From Devosia soli (lineage in GTDB: Bacteria > Pseudomonadota > Alphaproteobacteria > Rhizobiales > Devosiaceae): a stretch of DNA of 64,000 nucleotides. Made by a program: the position numbers and the translations under genes. Below, in pieces: positions 48,825-59,082 of the stretch (position 1 is its first letter; every line of letters begins with the position of its first letter). The notes under the pieces were generated by a model. The model made no database searches. It saw nothing but the letters and a program-made list of their open reading frames with translations, and was not told the DNA's origin. The DNA is taken from contig NZ_LAJG01000023.1 of assembly GCF_000970455.1 (NCBI RefSeq), positions 62,001-126,000 on the forward strand. The letters are read 5' to 3'.

Positions 48825-49826
48825 ATGGTTGCCGGAGACGGGCAAAAGATCGCCGCCGTGACGTCAGATGGGAACGTTCCCGCTGTCGGTGAGAGGGTGC
48901 GCAGTTCGGGTAACATTCCGTTATCGTCGACGACGAGTTTGGGCGCGAAAGTACGTCAATGGTGGCCCTATTACGCCATGATGGCACCGGGCCTCCTGTT
49001 TTTCTTCATCTGGCACTATGTCCCCATCTGGGAAGCCAAGATGGCGTTCGAGCAGGTACGGATCATTCCACCCAATATCTGGGTGGGGCTCAAGAACTTC
49101 CAGCAGCTCTTTTCCTCACCGATATTCTACCAGGTGCTGGCCAATACGCTGATCATTTCGGGGATGAAGATCCTCTTCGTCTTCCCGGTCCCGATCATCG
49201 TTGCGCTGCTGCTCAATGAAATCCGTAGCGGCAAGCTGCGCGGATTTGTCCAGTCGGCGATCTACCTGCCGCACTTTCTGAGTTGGGTGGTTATCGCGGG
49301 CGTGTTCATCGCGCTGCTTTCGCCCACCGACGGTGCCGTCAATCAGATCCAGAATGCGTTCGGGTTTCCTTCGGTGAACTACATGACCAATACCGGCACC
49401 ATTCGCTGGGTCCTGGTCATCTCCGAAATCTGGCGTTCTGCCGGCTGGGACAGTCTGCTTTATCTTGCCGCCATCTTCGCCATCGATCCGCAGCTCTACG
49501 AGGCCGCCGAGATGGACGGGGCCAATCGCTGGCAGAAAATCTGGCACGTCACCATCCCGGGCATCGTGCCGACCATCGCAACGCTCTTCATTCTCAACAT
49601 GGGCATGTTCCTGAGCGCTGACCTCAACCAGGTCATCAACATGCAGAACGACGTCAACGCATCGACCATCGATATCCTCGACACCTATGTCTACCGGCTG
49701 GGCCTTTCGACCGGCGAATACGCGTTGGCCACCGCCGCGGGGCTCTTCAAGGCGGTGATCGGCATGATCCTCGTTGTCTCGTCGCATCTCGTCAGCAAGC
49801 GCCTGACCGGCAAGGGGCTTTGGTAA
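48825..49826 (+). CDS. ABC sugar transporter permease, LplB type
   Basis: A 333-residue inner-membrane permease with about six hydrophobic segments after a 40-residue cytoplasmic N-terminus. The EAA loop reads YEAAEMDGANRWQKIWHVTIPGI in part, the contact site for the ATPase. The opening YYAMMAPGLLFFFIWHYVP is of the LplB branch of CUT1 permeases, typically used for oligosaccharides or modified sugars. GGAGG precedes ATG 48825 by 8 bases. A perfect LacI-type palindrome lies inside codons 16-19. It overlaps the second permease by one base. Confidence 0.93.
   Translation: MVAGDGQKIAAVTSDGNVPAVGERVRSSGNIPLSSTTSLGAKVRQWWPYYAMMAPGLLFFFIWHYVPIWEAKMAFEQVRIIPPNIWVGLKNFQQLFSSPIFYQVLANTLIISGMKILFVFPVPIIVALLLNEIRSGKLRGFVQSAIYLPHFLSWVVIAGVFIALLSPTDGAVNQIQNAFGFPSVNYMTNTGTIRWVLVISEIWRSAGWDSLLYLAAIFAIDPQLYEAAEMDGANRWQKIWHVTIPGIVPTIATLFILNMGMFLSADLNQVINMQNDVNASTIDILDTYVYRLGLSTGEYALATAAGLFKAVIGMILVVSSHLVSKRLTGKGLW
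48870..48881. promoter_or_regulatory. Perfect LacI-type operator inside the permease gene
   Basis: GGGAACGTTCCC is a perfect 12-bp palindrome sharing 11 of 12 bases with GGTAACGTTCCC before lacI. The sites are 1136 bases apart. It may serve as a second operator for DNA looping or as a roadblock just inside the structural genes. Confidence 0.6.
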
Positions 49827-50725
49827 TGGCCAGTCAATCCCGCCGCACGCCGCTCGAGCGCGTGGAATACGTGCTCATCGTTTCGACGCTGCTGCTGCTC
49901 GTCGTCTTCACCGTGCAGCCGCTGCTCAACCTTCTGGCTCTGTCATTCTCCGATCCGAGCAAGGTTGCCGGCTTTTCCGGCCTTTCGATTATTCCCGATG
50001 GTTTTTCGCCCGATGTCTGGGCGCTGCTGCTGCAGCATCCCAATGTCCAGCGCGGCATCTTCAATTCGATCTGGATGACCGCCACCAGTGTCGTCATCGG
50101 CGTCTTGGGCACGGCACTCATGGCCTGGGGCCTTTCACGGCCGGGCCTGCCGGGCCGACGGGTGATCTTCATCCTTGTGCTCGTGACCATCGTCTTCGAG
50201 CCGGGCATCATTCCCGACTACTTCCTGATGAAGCGCATGGGCCTTCTGAACACGCCCTGGTCGGTGATCATGTATAAGGCGATCAGCGCCTGGTACCTCA
50301 TCATTCTCGTGCGGTTCTTCGAGGAAATTCCCCGCGAGCTGCTGGAAGCCGCCGAACTCGACGGCGCCAATCCCTTCCAGACCTTCTTCCTCGTGGTGCT
50401 GCCGCTTGCCAAATCGGCGCTCGCAACGATCGCGCTTTTCTACCTGGTGCTGCACTGGAACGAGTTCTTCCGGGCGATGATCTATCTCAACGACCAGAGC
50501 AAATGGCCGCTGCAGGTGGTGCTCCGGCAGTTCGTCATCGAGGGCGACAAGATCGCCATCGTCGGCGCCAACAATGCCAACAACAATATCGGCATCGCCC
50601 AGATCAACATCAGGGCACTGAAAGCCGGGATGATCCTCATCACCATCCTGCCGATCCTCGCCATCTACCCGCTGATCCTCAAATTCTTCACCAAGGGGAC
50701 GATGTCGGGGGCGCTGAAGGGATGA
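49826..50725 (+). CDS. ABC sugar transporter permease, YtcP/LplC type
   Basis: A 299-residue permease, partner of the one just upstream. About six hydrophobic segments and the EAA loop ELLEAAELDGANPFQTFF followed by VVLPLAKSALATIA are seen. The C-terminal part KAGMILITILPILAIYPLILKF with FTKGTMSGALKG is typical of the YtcP/LplC branch. Start ATG 49826 overlaps the previous stop (TAATG). A 211-base gap with GC-rich repeats separates it from the binding protein gene. Confidence 0.93.
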   Translation: MASQSRRTPLERVEYVLIVSTLLLLVVFTVQPLLNLLALSFSDPSKVAGFSGLSIIPDGFSPDVWALLLQHPNVQRGIFNSIWMTATSVVIGVLGTALMAWGLSRPGLPGRRVIFILVLVTIVFEPGIIPDYFLMKRMGLLNTPWSVIMYKAISAWYLIILVRFFEEIPRELLEAAELDGANPFQTFFLVVLPLAKSALATIALFYLVLHWNEFFRAMIYLNDQSKWPLQVVLRQFVIEGDKIAIVGANNANNNIGIAQINIRALKAGMILITILPILAIYPLILKFFTKGTMSGALKG

Positions 50726-50936
50726 AGTGGCTTTGGGTTCGGTGTTTGCGGCTTCACCCCGCCCTGCCTCCGCCCACCAAGGGGAGGTGGACGCCAGTGC
50801 GGCGGAAAGATGGTTCCACGCACGCGATACGGCATTGCCCCCTTGATGGGGGAGGACGGAAGGGAGCGGCGTCAGCCGCCATCCAAAACGAATTCCGCTT
50901 CGGCGGCATGACTGAAAACAACGGAGGAGACGACCA

Positions 50937-52367
50937 ATGACGATCAAGAAACTGCTGCTGGCAACGACTGCCGTGGCCTTGCTGGGTGCAAGCATTGCCC
51001 CGGCGATGGCGCAGACGACCATTCGGCTGGTCAGCAAGGACTTGCTGACGACCAATCCCGACGACATGAAGGAAATCGAAGAGATCGAAGCCGGACTCAA
51101 GGCTGCGGGTCACGACATCGATATCCAGACCGTCGACCTGCCGGGCGGCACGGCTGCCTATGTCGATGCCCTGGGCGTAATGCTGCTCTCGGGCGACATC
51201 CCCGACATCATCTATTTCCAGGGCGGCGACCAGAAAATGGCCGAGCAGGGCATTCTCGAGGACCTGAACCCGTTCATCGAGAAGTCCGAGCATATCAAGG
51301 ACGCGCTCTGGCCGCACAATGTCGATCGGCTCGCCAACTATCCGTACCTGCTCTACATCTATCCGCCGCGCGCGCCGCAGCCGGTGATCCGGCAGGACTG
51401 GCTCGATCAGCTCGGCATGGAACCGCCCAAGACTGTCGAAGAATACGAAGCGCTGTTCCAGGCAATCCATGATGCCGACCTCGACGGTGACGGCACGCCG
51501 GGCAATACGCTGGGCCTGACCGGCTTCGGCAATACCAACGAACTCGACTCCATCTTCAACCAGGCCTTCGGCGTGACCGGTACCTGGATGAAGAATGCCG
51601 ATGGCGCCTGGGTCAATTCGCGCGTCACCGACGCAGAAAAGGCCAAGATCGAGTTCTATGCCCGCCTCGCCGAAAAGGGCCTCTTCGACAAGGAATATGT
51701 CACCAACACGTTCGACGTGAAGGAAGACAAGTTCTACACCGGCAAGGCTGGCGTCGTCTTCGGCTCCTCGCCGGAGGTCATCGACATCTATGCAGGCAAG
51801 ATGCGCCAGGCTCATCCGGGCGAAGACATTACCCTCGCTCTGCTGCCGATCCCGTCAGGTCCGGGCGGACAGGGTCTGGCTGCCGTCGACGTTTCCAAGG
51901 AATCGCGTGGCTTTGCGATCTCGTCGCTTTCCGAGCACAAGGACGAGGCCTTTGCGGTACTCGATTTCATGGCGTCCAAGGAAGGCCAGGATATCGATCG
52001 GCTCGGCTTTGAAGGCGTGCATCACAACACGGATGCGAGCGGCGCTGTGACCTTCACCGACCAGATCTCCACCTGGTATGCGCGCTTCTTCAACGCAGCC
52101 AACTGGGTCCCGCCGACCCCGCTCTTGTCCCCGACTGCCCAGGCTGCGCTCGACACGATCAAGGACAATTTCGTCGCCGACAACGCCTTTGTCTGGCCCG
52201 CTGATTATGCCGCCGATGTCGACGCCACCGAGCAGGTCTATCGCTCCTGGGTGGCCAAGTTCATCACCGGCGAAGCGAGCCTCGACCAGTGGCAGCAGTT
52301 CGTCGACGAGTACAACGCGGCCGGCGGCACCCGCATGGCCGAATATGCGGCGACGGTGCTGAAGTAA
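50937..52367 (+). CDS. Extracellular solute-binding protein of the ABC transporter
   Basis: A 476-residue periplasmic binding protein that captures the substrate for the two permeases. Signal peptide about 1-25 (ending APAMAQ). The mature protein has DIPDIIYFQGGDQKMAEQG and a Ca-binding-like loop DADLDGDGTPGNT, as in the LipO/LplA type of sugar-binding proteins. The protein is longer than typical maltose-type binders. A strong GGAGGAG precedes the ATG. The ligand is not known. Partner genes point to a glycoside or glycosylated acid. Confidence 0.93.
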   Translation: MTIKKLLLATTAVALLGASIAPAMAQTTIRLVSKDLLTTNPDDMKEIEEIEAGLKAAGHDIDIQTVDLPGGTAAYVDALGVMLLSGDIPDIIYFQGGDQKMAEQGILEDLNPFIEKSEHIKDALWPHNVDRLANYPYLLYIYPPRAPQPVIRQDWLDQLGMEPPKTVEEYEALFQAIHDADLDGDGTPGNTLGLTGFGNTNELDSIFNQAFGVTGTWMKNADGAWVNSRVTDAEKAKIEFYARLAEKGLFDKEYVTNTFDVKEDKFYTGKAGVVFGSSPEVIDIYAGKMRQAHPGEDITLALLPIPSGPGGQGLAAVDVSKESRGFAISSLSEHKDEAFAVLDFMASKEGQDIDRLGFEGVHHNTDASGAVTFTDQISTWYARFFNAANWVPPTPLLSPTAQAALDTIKDNFVADNAFVWPADYAADVDATEQVYRSWVAKFITGEASLDQWQQFVDEYNAAGGTRMAEYAATVLK

Positions 52368-52631
52368 AAATCCTGGGTCTGGGGCCTGATGGTTCCACGC
52401 CCCCCCTACGGCACCTCACTCCTTACGAGTGAGGTTGGGAGGGGGTGCGAGAGCCGCAGTTTTGTGGCTCTCACCCTCACCCTTGATCCAGCCAGACGAG
52501 CATAGCTCTCGTGGGCTGGATCGCTCAAATCGCTCCACCGGAGCGATTTACCAAACGACACGCCCAAGCCCACAAGGGGAGGGTGTCGACTGCTAGGGCC
52601 GTGCATCAGCGGCGACAGGAATGAAGATAAC

Positions 52632-53801
52632 ATGACACCAACCCTCTCATCCCGCGTCCGCGGCATGCTCCATGGGATCGCTCTCGGCGATGCCTTGGGT
52701 GCGCCGGTAGAAAAACTGTCGGCCGCCGAGATCAGGGCGCGCTATGGGCGGGTGACCTCGGTGATGACGCGCTGGCACAAGATGGACCTGCCGCCTGCGG
52801 CGCGAAATCATCGGGTGCGCGGCGACGGCATTGTCACGGACGATACACTGATGACCTTGGCGCTGATGGACATCTATGCCGAGGAAAAACGCCATCTCGA
52901 TGCCTGGGACATGGCCGACGGCATGGTTCGGCAGATTGCCTGGACACCGCGCTGGGTGCCTGAACTGCAGCGCGAGGCGATGCTGATCGATCGCCTCTTC
53001 TATCCGGAAAAATGGATTTTCCAGCGCCATCAATTGTCCAATTGCGACCCGCGCCAGGGCGGGATCGGCAACATGGTCAATTGCGGCGCGGCTATGTATA
53101 TCGCCCCGATCGGGGTGGTGAACGCTGCCGACCCCAAGGCCGCTTATGACGAAGCGATTGCTTTCGCATCGGGCCACCAGGAGAGCTACGGTCTTGAAGC
53201 CGCTGGCGCAATGGCCGCCGCGGTTTCTGCTGCCTTCGTGCCCGGAACGACCATCGACCGGATCGTCGACACGGTGATCGGCCTTTCCAAGGACGGCACG
53301 CGCGAAGCCATCATGGCTATTGCCGAGCAGGCCCGGCAAATGCGCGGCGCCGGCGCAGGCTACGACCAGGTCTGCGCGGCCTTCCATTCGACGATTGCGC
53401 GCTTTTCGGTCATGGGCGACGATGTCAATCACATGCCCGAAAAGGCCGGCCGTCTGACTGACGCTTATCGCCCAAGCCGGTTGATGGCGATCGAGGAGCT
53501 GCCGCTGGCGCTTGGTTTCTGCCTCCTCAATGACGGGGATTTCCGCCGCTCGATCGAGGACGGAATCAATTCGGGACGCGACACGGATTCCATCGGCGTC
53601 ATGGCCGGTGCCATTCTCGGCGCTCTACACGGCGAGGCGGTGATCGATCCTGCCGATCAGGCGCAGATCGACACGGCCAACAGGCTCGATCTTACCGCTT
53701 CCGCCGACTCCTTTGCGCAAACTGCAGCACAGATTCTCAAGGCAGACCGCGCCGCAGCTGCGCAGCGCGAAGAAGCGCGCGCCGTCCTTCTCAAACTCTG
53801 A
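52632..53801 (+). CDS. ADP-ribosylglycohydrolase-fold enzyme I
   Basis: A 389-residue protein of the ADP-ribosylglycohydrolase (ARH/DraG) superfamily, a helical fold with two Mg ions that hydrolyses glycosidic bonds to ribose. The opening RGMLHGIALGDALGAPVEKL, the first metal motif VTDDTLMTLALM and the second GINSGRDTDSIGVMAGAILG are intact. In known members the reaction is removal of ADP-ribose from proteins, but several operon-linked ones act on small molecules, which the transport neighbours favour here. It is cytoplasmic (no signal peptide). It lies 24 bases before the second ARH gene. Confidence 0.9.
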   Translation: MTPTLSSRVRGMLHGIALGDALGAPVEKLSAAEIRARYGRVTSVMTRWHKMDLPPAARNHRVRGDGIVTDDTLMTLALMDIYAEEKRHLDAWDMADGMVRQIAWTPRWVPELQREAMLIDRLFYPEKWIFQRHQLSNCDPRQGGIGNMVNCGAAMYIAPIGVVNAADPKAAYDEAIAFASGHQESYGLEAAGAMAAAVSAAFVPGTTIDRIVDTVIGLSKDGTREAIMAIAEQARQMRGAGAGYDQVCAAFHSTIARFSVMGDDVNHMPEKAGRLTDAYRPSRLMAIEELPLALGFCLLNDGDFRRSIEDGINSGRDTDSIGVMAGAILGALHGEAVIDPADQAQIDTANRLDLTASADSFAQTAAQILKADRAAAAQREEARAVLLKL

Positions 53802-53825
53802 CCCTTATCGACTGAAAGACCTTTG

Positions 53826-55922
53826 ATGCTGTCCGAAACCGAAATTCTCGAAAAGATTTATGCCGGCTTTATCGGCAAGGCGATCGGCGTGCGCCTCGGC
53901 GCTCCGGTAGAACCAACCATCTGGAGCTATGATCGCATTCAGAAGACCTATGGCGAGGTGACGCAGTATCTGCGCGATTTCAAGAATTTCGCTGCGGACG
54001 ACGACACCAACGGACCGGTCTACTTCATTCGTGCGCTGCGCGACTATGGGCTCAACGCAACAGCCGAGGATGTGGGCAAGACCTGGCTCAATTATGCTGC
54101 CGAAGAGCATGGCATGTATTGGTGGGGCGGATTCGGCGTTTCGACCGAGCACACAGCCTATCGTAATCTGCGCGCCGGCATTCCTGCGCCCCAGTCTGGC
54201 TCGATCGCGCAGAACGGCACCACTGTTGCCGAGCAGATCGGCGGCCAGATCTTTATCGACAGCTGGGGTTGGGTGAACCCAGGCAATCCCAAGCGCGCAG
54301 CCGAAATGTCGGCCATGGCAGCCTCGGTGGCTCATGATGGCGACGGGCTCAATGGCGCGCGCTTCTGCGCGGCGGCGATCGCTGCGGCATTCGAAGCCAC
54401 GAGCATCGATGAGATCGTCGAGACGGCGATGGGCACGATCGACTCCAGCTCGACCTATGCGCGGGTGTGCCGGGCCGTCATCGACTTCCATAAGGCCAAT
54501 CCGGACAATTGGCGCGCCTGCCGCGACATGCTGACGGCCTATTGGGGGTATGATCGCTATCCCGGCGTTTGCCACATCATTCCCAATGCCGGGGTCACCA
54601 TCATGTCGATCCTTTATGGCAAGGGCGACCTGCCGCGGACGGCGGAGATCGCCACCATGGCGGGCTGGGACACCGACTGTAACGCCGGCAATGCCGCGGC
54701 GATCGTCGGCACATTCCAGGGGCTGCAGGAAGGTTGGGGCAAGTATCGCGAACCGATCAACGATTTCCTCGTCGCCTCGGGCATCGTGGGCTCGATCAAC
54801 ATCGTCGATATCCCGAGCTTCGCGCGCGAACTGACCGTGCTGGCGCTGCAGCTTGCTGGGCGCGAGGTGCCAAAACTGTGGCTTGAAGATTTCACCCGGC
54901 GCGGCCTGCGGTTCGACTTCGACCTGCCCGGCTCGACCCATGGTTTCCGGACCGAGGGCTTTAACCAGATCACCCTTAAGCATTCCGATGAGCGTCATGT
55001 CGAAGGCTCGCGCGGGTCGCTCGAAATCCAGCTCGATCGGCTGGAGCGCGGGCAGGGCGGGCGCGTGTTCTGGAAGCCGTTCTATCGCCGCAGCGATTTC
55101 GACGACGAGCGCTATCGTCCGATGTTTTCTCCGGTGGTGGATGCGGGCCAGACAGTATCGTTCAAGCTCTGGCTCGACCCTTGGAATGGCGATGGCAATC
55201 TGCGCGTCGCGCCCTATGTGCGGCGGACGATGAGCGGGGCGATCGAGGAAACGGGCGCCTGGCACGTGCCCTCTGCCGAAGGCTGGCAGGATTACAGCTT
55301 CGTCGTGCCCGAGGGTGATGAGGCGATCGACGAGATCGGTGTCTCCATCGAGTATTTCGGACGCCTCAAATTCCTCGGCCGGCTGTTCCTTGCCGACTTC
55401 AAGGTCGAGGGCGCGGGGCATACGGCCATCGACCCGGCCGTCGAAACGCAGGAATGGGGCGCCATAACGCGCTTCACCTTCAATCGCGGCCACTGGACCA
55501 AGCAGGAAGGGCGCATCCACGGGCACACTGCGGGCGACGCCGATATGTGGACCGGGCACTACTATGCGCGTGACGTGGTCGTCTCGGCCGATATGCGGCG
55601 CCTGTCGGGCATTTCGCAACTGGTCACCGCACGGGTGCAGGGCACCGGGCGGTTCTATGCAGCGGGCTTTGAGGGCGATGAGGTCGTTATCCTCAAAGAG
55701 GATTTCGGGTCGACTGTTCTCTCGCGCGCGCCGTTCAAGCCGGAATCCGGCAAGAGCTATCAGTTCGCCTTCTCGGTGAAGGGTGACACATTGAGCTTTG
55801 CCGTCAACGGCCAGCAGCTGATCACCGCGACCGACACCGCCTATGCCTATGGCATGGCGGGCATTCGCCTCGCCTCGGCCGGGCGGATGAGCGTCGGCCG
55901 CTTCGAGATCGTCGAAAGCTAA
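53826..55922 (+). CDS. ADP-ribosylglycohydrolase-fold enzyme II with carbohydrate-binding-like domains
   Basis: A 699-residue protein. Residues about 1-345 are an ARH-fold domain with [16 protein letters not shown] and [16 protein letters not shown] as the two metal-binding motifs. A middle beta-rich part (about 350-540) and a C-terminal domain (about 545-699, with [13 protein letters not shown] and [20 protein letters not shown]) look like jelly-roll/concanavalin-like carbohydrate-binding modules. No signal peptide is seen, so it would be intracellular, which is odd for CBM-like domains. ATG 53826 was taken over TTG 53823. The substrate is probably a glycoside taken up by the neighbouring transporter. 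Confidence 0.85.
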   Translation: MLSETEILEKIYAGFIGKAIGVRLGAPVEPTIWSYDRIQKTYGEVTQYLRDFKNFAADDDTNGPVYFIRALRDYGLNATAEDVGKTWLNYAAEEHGMYWWGGFGVSTEHTAYRNLRAGIPAPQSGSIAQNGTTVAEQIGGQIFIDSWGWVNPGNPKRAAEMSAMAASVAHDGDGLNGARFCAAAIAAAFEATSIDEIVETAMGTIDSSSTYARVCRAVIDFHKANPDNWRACRDMLTAYWGYDRYPGVCHIIPNAGVTIMSILYGKGDLPRTAEIATMAGWDTDCNAGNAAAIVGTFQGLQEGWGKYREPINDFLVASGIVGSINIVDIPSFARELTVLALQLAGREVPKLWLEDFTRRGLRFDFDLPGSTHGFRTEGFNQITLKHSDERHVEGSRGSLEIQLDRLERGQGGRVFWKPFYRRSDFDDERYRPMFSPVVDAGQTVSFKLWLDPWNGDGNLRVAPYVRRTMSGAIEETGAWHVPSAEGWQDYSFVVPEGDEAIDEIGVSIEYFGRLKFLGRLFLADFKVEGAGHTAIDPAVETQEWGAITRFTFNRGHWTKQEGRIHGHTAGDADMWTGHYYARDVVVSADMRRLSGISQLVTARVQGTGRFYAAGFEGDEVVILKEDFGSTVLSRAPFKPESGKSYQFAFSVKGDTLSFAVNGQQLITATDTAYAYGMAGIRLASAGRMSVGRFEIVES

Positions 55923-55936
55923 CAGAGGAGGCCAGC

Positions 55937-56995
55937 ATGGCGGAAATCGAACTCAAGCATGTCGCCAAGACCTATGGCTCGGTGCAGGTTCTCAACGACA
56001 TCTCGCTTGAAATGGCCGATGGCGAATTCGTCGTGCTGGTCGGGCCCTCAGGCTGCGGGAAATCGACACTGCTGCGGATGATCGCCGGGCTCGAGGATAT
56101 CACCTCGGGCGAGATCACCATCGGCGGCAAGGTCGTCAACAATATGCCGGCCAAGGAGCGGGACATCGCCATGGTGTTTCAATCCTACGCGCTTTATCCG
56201 CATATGAAGGTGGCCGACAATATGAGCTTTTCGCTCCGGCTTGCGGGGGCGCCGAAGGCGGAAATCAAGACCCGGGTGGCCGAAGCCGCGGCGATCCTAG
56301 GGCTCGAAAACCTGCTCGATCGCCTGCCGCGCGAACTCTCGGGCGGCCAGCGGCAGCGCGTCGCCATGGGCCGCGCCATCGTGCGCAACCCGCGGGCATT
56401 TCTGTTCGACGAACCCCTGTCGAATCTTGATGCGAAGCTGCGCGTCAAGATGCGCGGCGAGATCAAACGGCTCCATCAGCGCCTGGGCAAGACAATGGTC
56501 TATGTGACGCATGACCAGACCGAGGCGATGACGATGGCCGACACGATCGTCGTGCTCAACAATGGCCGCATCGAGCAGGCGGGTGCTCCGCTCGAGCTCT
56601 ACAACAATCCGGCAAATCTTTTTGTCGCGGGCTTCATCGGCTCACCAGAGATCAATCTGGTGACGGCGCGTTATGAGGGCGGCTCAGCGATCAACCTTGC
56701 CGGCGGCGTGTCGCTGCCACTTGGAACGCCGCTCGATGTGTCCCCAGGAACCGAAATCGTTTATGGCATTCGCCCGCAGCATATCACCTTGGGCACGAGC
56801 GGCGTGCCGGCATCGGTCATCGTGGTCGAGCCGACCGGCGACGCGCAGGAGGTTTTGGCACGCGCCGGCGAAACAGATATCTCGGCGGCCATCCGCGACC
56901 ATGCCCTCCTCACCCCAGGCGAAAACGTGCATCTGGTGATCGATCCGGCAAAGGTTTTCATCTTTGACCGGACGAGCGGACAACGGCTGCGATGA
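55937..56995 (+). CDS. ABC transporter ATPase (UgpC/MsmK type)
   Basis: A 352-residue ATPase that powers the sugar permeases. Walker [17 protein letters not shown], the signature [15 protein letters not shown], Walker [16 protein letters not shown] and the H-loop [13 protein letters not shown] are present. The C-terminal OB-fold regulatory domain (about 235-352: [11 protein letters not shown]) is typical of CUT1 ATPases that are shared or regulated. The ATPase lies three genes past the binding protein, within the same operon. GGAGG precedes the ATG. Its stop overlaps the CoA transferase start by four bases. Confidence 0.95.
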   Translation: MAEIELKHVAKTYGSVQVLNDISLEMADGEFVVLVGPSGCGKSTLLRMIAGLEDITSGEITIGGKVVNNMPAKERDIAMVFQSYALYPHMKVADNMSFSLRLAGAPKAEIKTRVAEAAAILGLENLLDRLPRELSGGQRQRVAMGRAIVRNPRAFLFDEPLSNLDAKLRVKMRGEIKRLHQRLGKTMVYVTHDQTEAMTMADTIVVLNNGRIEQAGAPLELYNNPANLFVAGFIGSPEINLVTARYEGGSAINLAGGVSLPLGTPLDVSPGTEIVYGIRPQHITLGTSGVPASVIVVEPTGDAQEVLARAGETDISAAIRDHALLTPGENVHLVIDPAKVFIFDRTSGQRLR

Positions 56996-58194
56996 GCGAG
57001 AACGTCAAGCGGTTCGACCCCGCGGCTACCGGTCCGCTCGAGGGCATTCGTGTCCTCGACCTGTCGCGGCTTATGGCGGGCAACATGCTCAGCCTGCAGC
57101 TTGCCGATTTCGGTGCTGATGTCATCAAGATCGAACCGCCGGAAGGCGATCCGCTGCGCGACTGGAAAGACGACGGCCTGTCCCTGTTCTGGAAAGTTTA
57201 TGGACGAAACAAGCGCTCGGTGATGCTGAACCTGCGCGATCCGGCCTCGATGAATGCGCTATGGCGGCTGATCGAGACCGCTGACGTCTTCATCGAAAAT
57301 TTTCGCCCCGGCACGCTCGAAAAGATGGGCCTCGCGCCGGAAAGACTGCTTGAGAAAAACAACCGCCTCATCGTGGTGCGCATATCTGGATTTGGGCAGA
57401 CCGGCCCCTATTCGCGCTTGCCGGGGTTTGGAACGATCGTCGAGGCCATGAGCGGTTTTGCCGAGCGCACCGGCTTTCCCGACCGGGAGCCGGTTTTGCC
57501 GCCGCTCGCTTTGGCCGACATGATCGCCGGGCTTTACGGCGCCTCCGCAACCATGATGGCGCTATATGCGCGTCAGGCGGGCACGGCGGCGGGGCAGGTG
57601 ATCGACCTATCGCTGCTCGAACCGATGTTTTCGGTTCTGGGCCCGGAAGCCGCGATTTTCGCCAGGACCGGCAAGATCAAGCAGCGCGTCGGCAGCGCGT
57701 CAAACACGGCCTCGCCCCGAAATGTGTATAAGTGTGCGGATGGAAAATATCTTGCTCTTTCGGGCTCTACCCCCGCGGTGGCGCGGCGGATTTTCGAGAT
57801 CATCGGTCGAGCTGATATGAACGATGATCCACGCTTTGCGACCAATTCCGATCGTGTCAAGAATCGCGACCTGGTCGATGCCGCGGTCGGCGAGTGGTTC
57901 GCGCATCTGGACAGCAGCGAGGCGCTTGAAACCATGCGAGCGGCCGGAGCGACGGTTGGGCCGGTCTATAACATCGCTCAGGCGATGGACGATCCGCATT
58001 TCAACGAGCGGGAAGTCATCGTGCCGGTCGAAGACGAAGGCGCAGCGCCGCTTCCGATGCACAATATCCTGCCGCGCCTGTCTGCTACGCCCGGCGTCTG
58101 GCGTCGGCCCGCTCCCAGTCTTGGCGAGCATAACGACGAAATCTTTCGTGAAGCAGGAATCGCGCTGCCTCGGGCCGGTGGAGGACCCGCCTGA
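56992..58194 (+). CDS. CoA transferase, CaiB/BaiF (class III) family
   Basis: A 400-residue class III CoA transferase that moves CoA between carboxylic acids. It has [20 protein letters not shown], the CoA-binding [30 protein letters not shown] and the catalytic aspartate in [12 protein letters not shown] (residue 176). Substrates are not readable. Family members act on succinate, citramalate, itaconate, formate and carnitine, among others. The next gene encodes a CitE-like lyase, so activation followed by cleavage of a hydroxyacyl-CoA is likely. ATGA overlap with the ATPase gene shows tight coupling. Confidence 0.92.
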   Translation: MSENVKRFDPAATGPLEGIRVLDLSRLMAGNMLSLQLADFGADVIKIEPPEGDPLRDWKDDGLSLFWKVYGRNKRSVMLNLRDPASMNALWRLIETADVFIENFRPGTLEKMGLAPERLLEKNNRLIVVRISGFGQTGPYSRLPGFGTIVEAMSGFAERTGFPDREPVLPPLALADMIAGLYGASATMMALYARQAGTAAGQVIDLSLLEPMFSVLGPEAAIFARTGKIKQRVGSASNTASPRNVYKCADGKYLALSGSTPAVARRIFEIIGRADMNDDPRFATNSDRVKNRDLVDAAVGEWFAHLDSSEALETMRAAGATVGPVYNIAQAMDDPHFNEREVIVPVEDEGAAPLPMHNILPRLSATPGVWRRPAPSLGEHNDEIFREAGIALPRAGGGPA

Positions 58195-59009
58195 TGCGTT
58201 CGCTTCTTTATGTTCCAGCTCATCAGGAGCGATTTATCGCCAAGGCGCACGAGCGCGGCGCCGACGCGATCATTCTCGATCTTGAAGATTCTGTACCTGC
58301 CGAAGCAAAGGACGGGGCGCGAGCCGGCTTGGCGGCAGCCATAAACAGCGTCCGTCAGGGCGGCGCCCAGGTTTTCGTGCGGATCAATGACGGCGAACGA
58401 CAGCATGACGACGCGCGGGCAGCGATTAAGGCAGGGGCCGACGGGCTATACGTCCCCAAGGTGCGGAGCGCGTATGCTATCGAGAGCCTCGCGGTTATTC
58501 TCGACGCTGAAGAGGCGGGAGGGACGCCACTTCAACTGGTTGCTCTGATCGAAGATATCGGCGCCGTCATGGATGCGCGGTCCATCGCCCGGGCGTCACG
58601 CCTGACCGGGCTTTCGGTCGGCGGCGAAGATCTCGCGCTTTCGCTTGGTGCCGAGCCGACACCCGATGTCCTGCGCCTGCCGAAATTGCTGGTTCACTAT
58701 GCTGCAAAAGACCGTGGGCTCTGGTCGTTCGGGCTTCTGCGCTCTGCCGCCGACTATTCCGATCTTGCCGGCATCGAATTAGCCGCACGCGAGGCGCAGG
58801 CCCACGGCTTTGACGGAGCGACCTGCGTACATCCCGCTGTCGTGCCGGTGCTGAACACGGCCTTTTCGCCGAGCGCGGACATGTTCGCCTGGGCTGAGCG
58901 CGTCATCGAGGCGGCCCGAACGGGCGAGGGGGCTTTTCAGGTCGACGGCAAAATGGTCGACGCGCCGATTATCGCCCGCGCCCGAAGAATTCTCGAGCTC
59001 CGCCGCTAG
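58194..59009 (+). CDS. HpcH/HpaI or CitE-like aldolase / acyl-CoA lyase
   Basis: A 271-residue TIM-barrel lyase of the CitE branch (citryl-CoA, malyl-CoA, citramalyl-CoA lyase). It opens RSLLYVPAHQERFIAKAHER. The conserved DAIILDLEDSVP, the metal-ligand glutamate in ALIEDIGAVM and aspartate in VGGEDLALSL, and the CVHP motif are intact. With the CoA transferase just before it, the likely product pair is acetyl-CoA or propionyl-CoA plus a keto acid such as glyoxylate or pyruvate. ATG shares a base with the previous stop. It ends the operon, and the next gene is an unrelated exported protein. Confidence 0.92.
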   Translation: MRSLLYVPAHQERFIAKAHERGADAIILDLEDSVPAEAKDGARAGLAAAINSVRQGGAQVFVRINDGERQHDDARAAIKAGADGLYVPKVRSAYAIESLAVILDAEEAGGTPLQLVALIEDIGAVMDARSIARASRLTGLSVGGEDLALSLGAEPTPDVLRLPKLLVHYAAKDRGLWSFGLLRSAADYSDLAGIELAAREAQAHGFDGATCVHPAVVPVLNTAFSPSADMFAWAERVIEAARTGEGAFQVDGKMVDAPIIARARRILELRR

Positions 59010-59082
59010 AGCCGCATCATTTCTCGCGGAGCCGCGCCATCTAGGCTTGCGGGGCCAGTAATGTGAGATCAATGCTCGGGTT

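Noticed and set aside
53805-55619. Minus-strand open frame of 604 codons opposite the second ARH gene
   Set aside because: The plus strand has clear ARH motifs, while the antisense frame has none.
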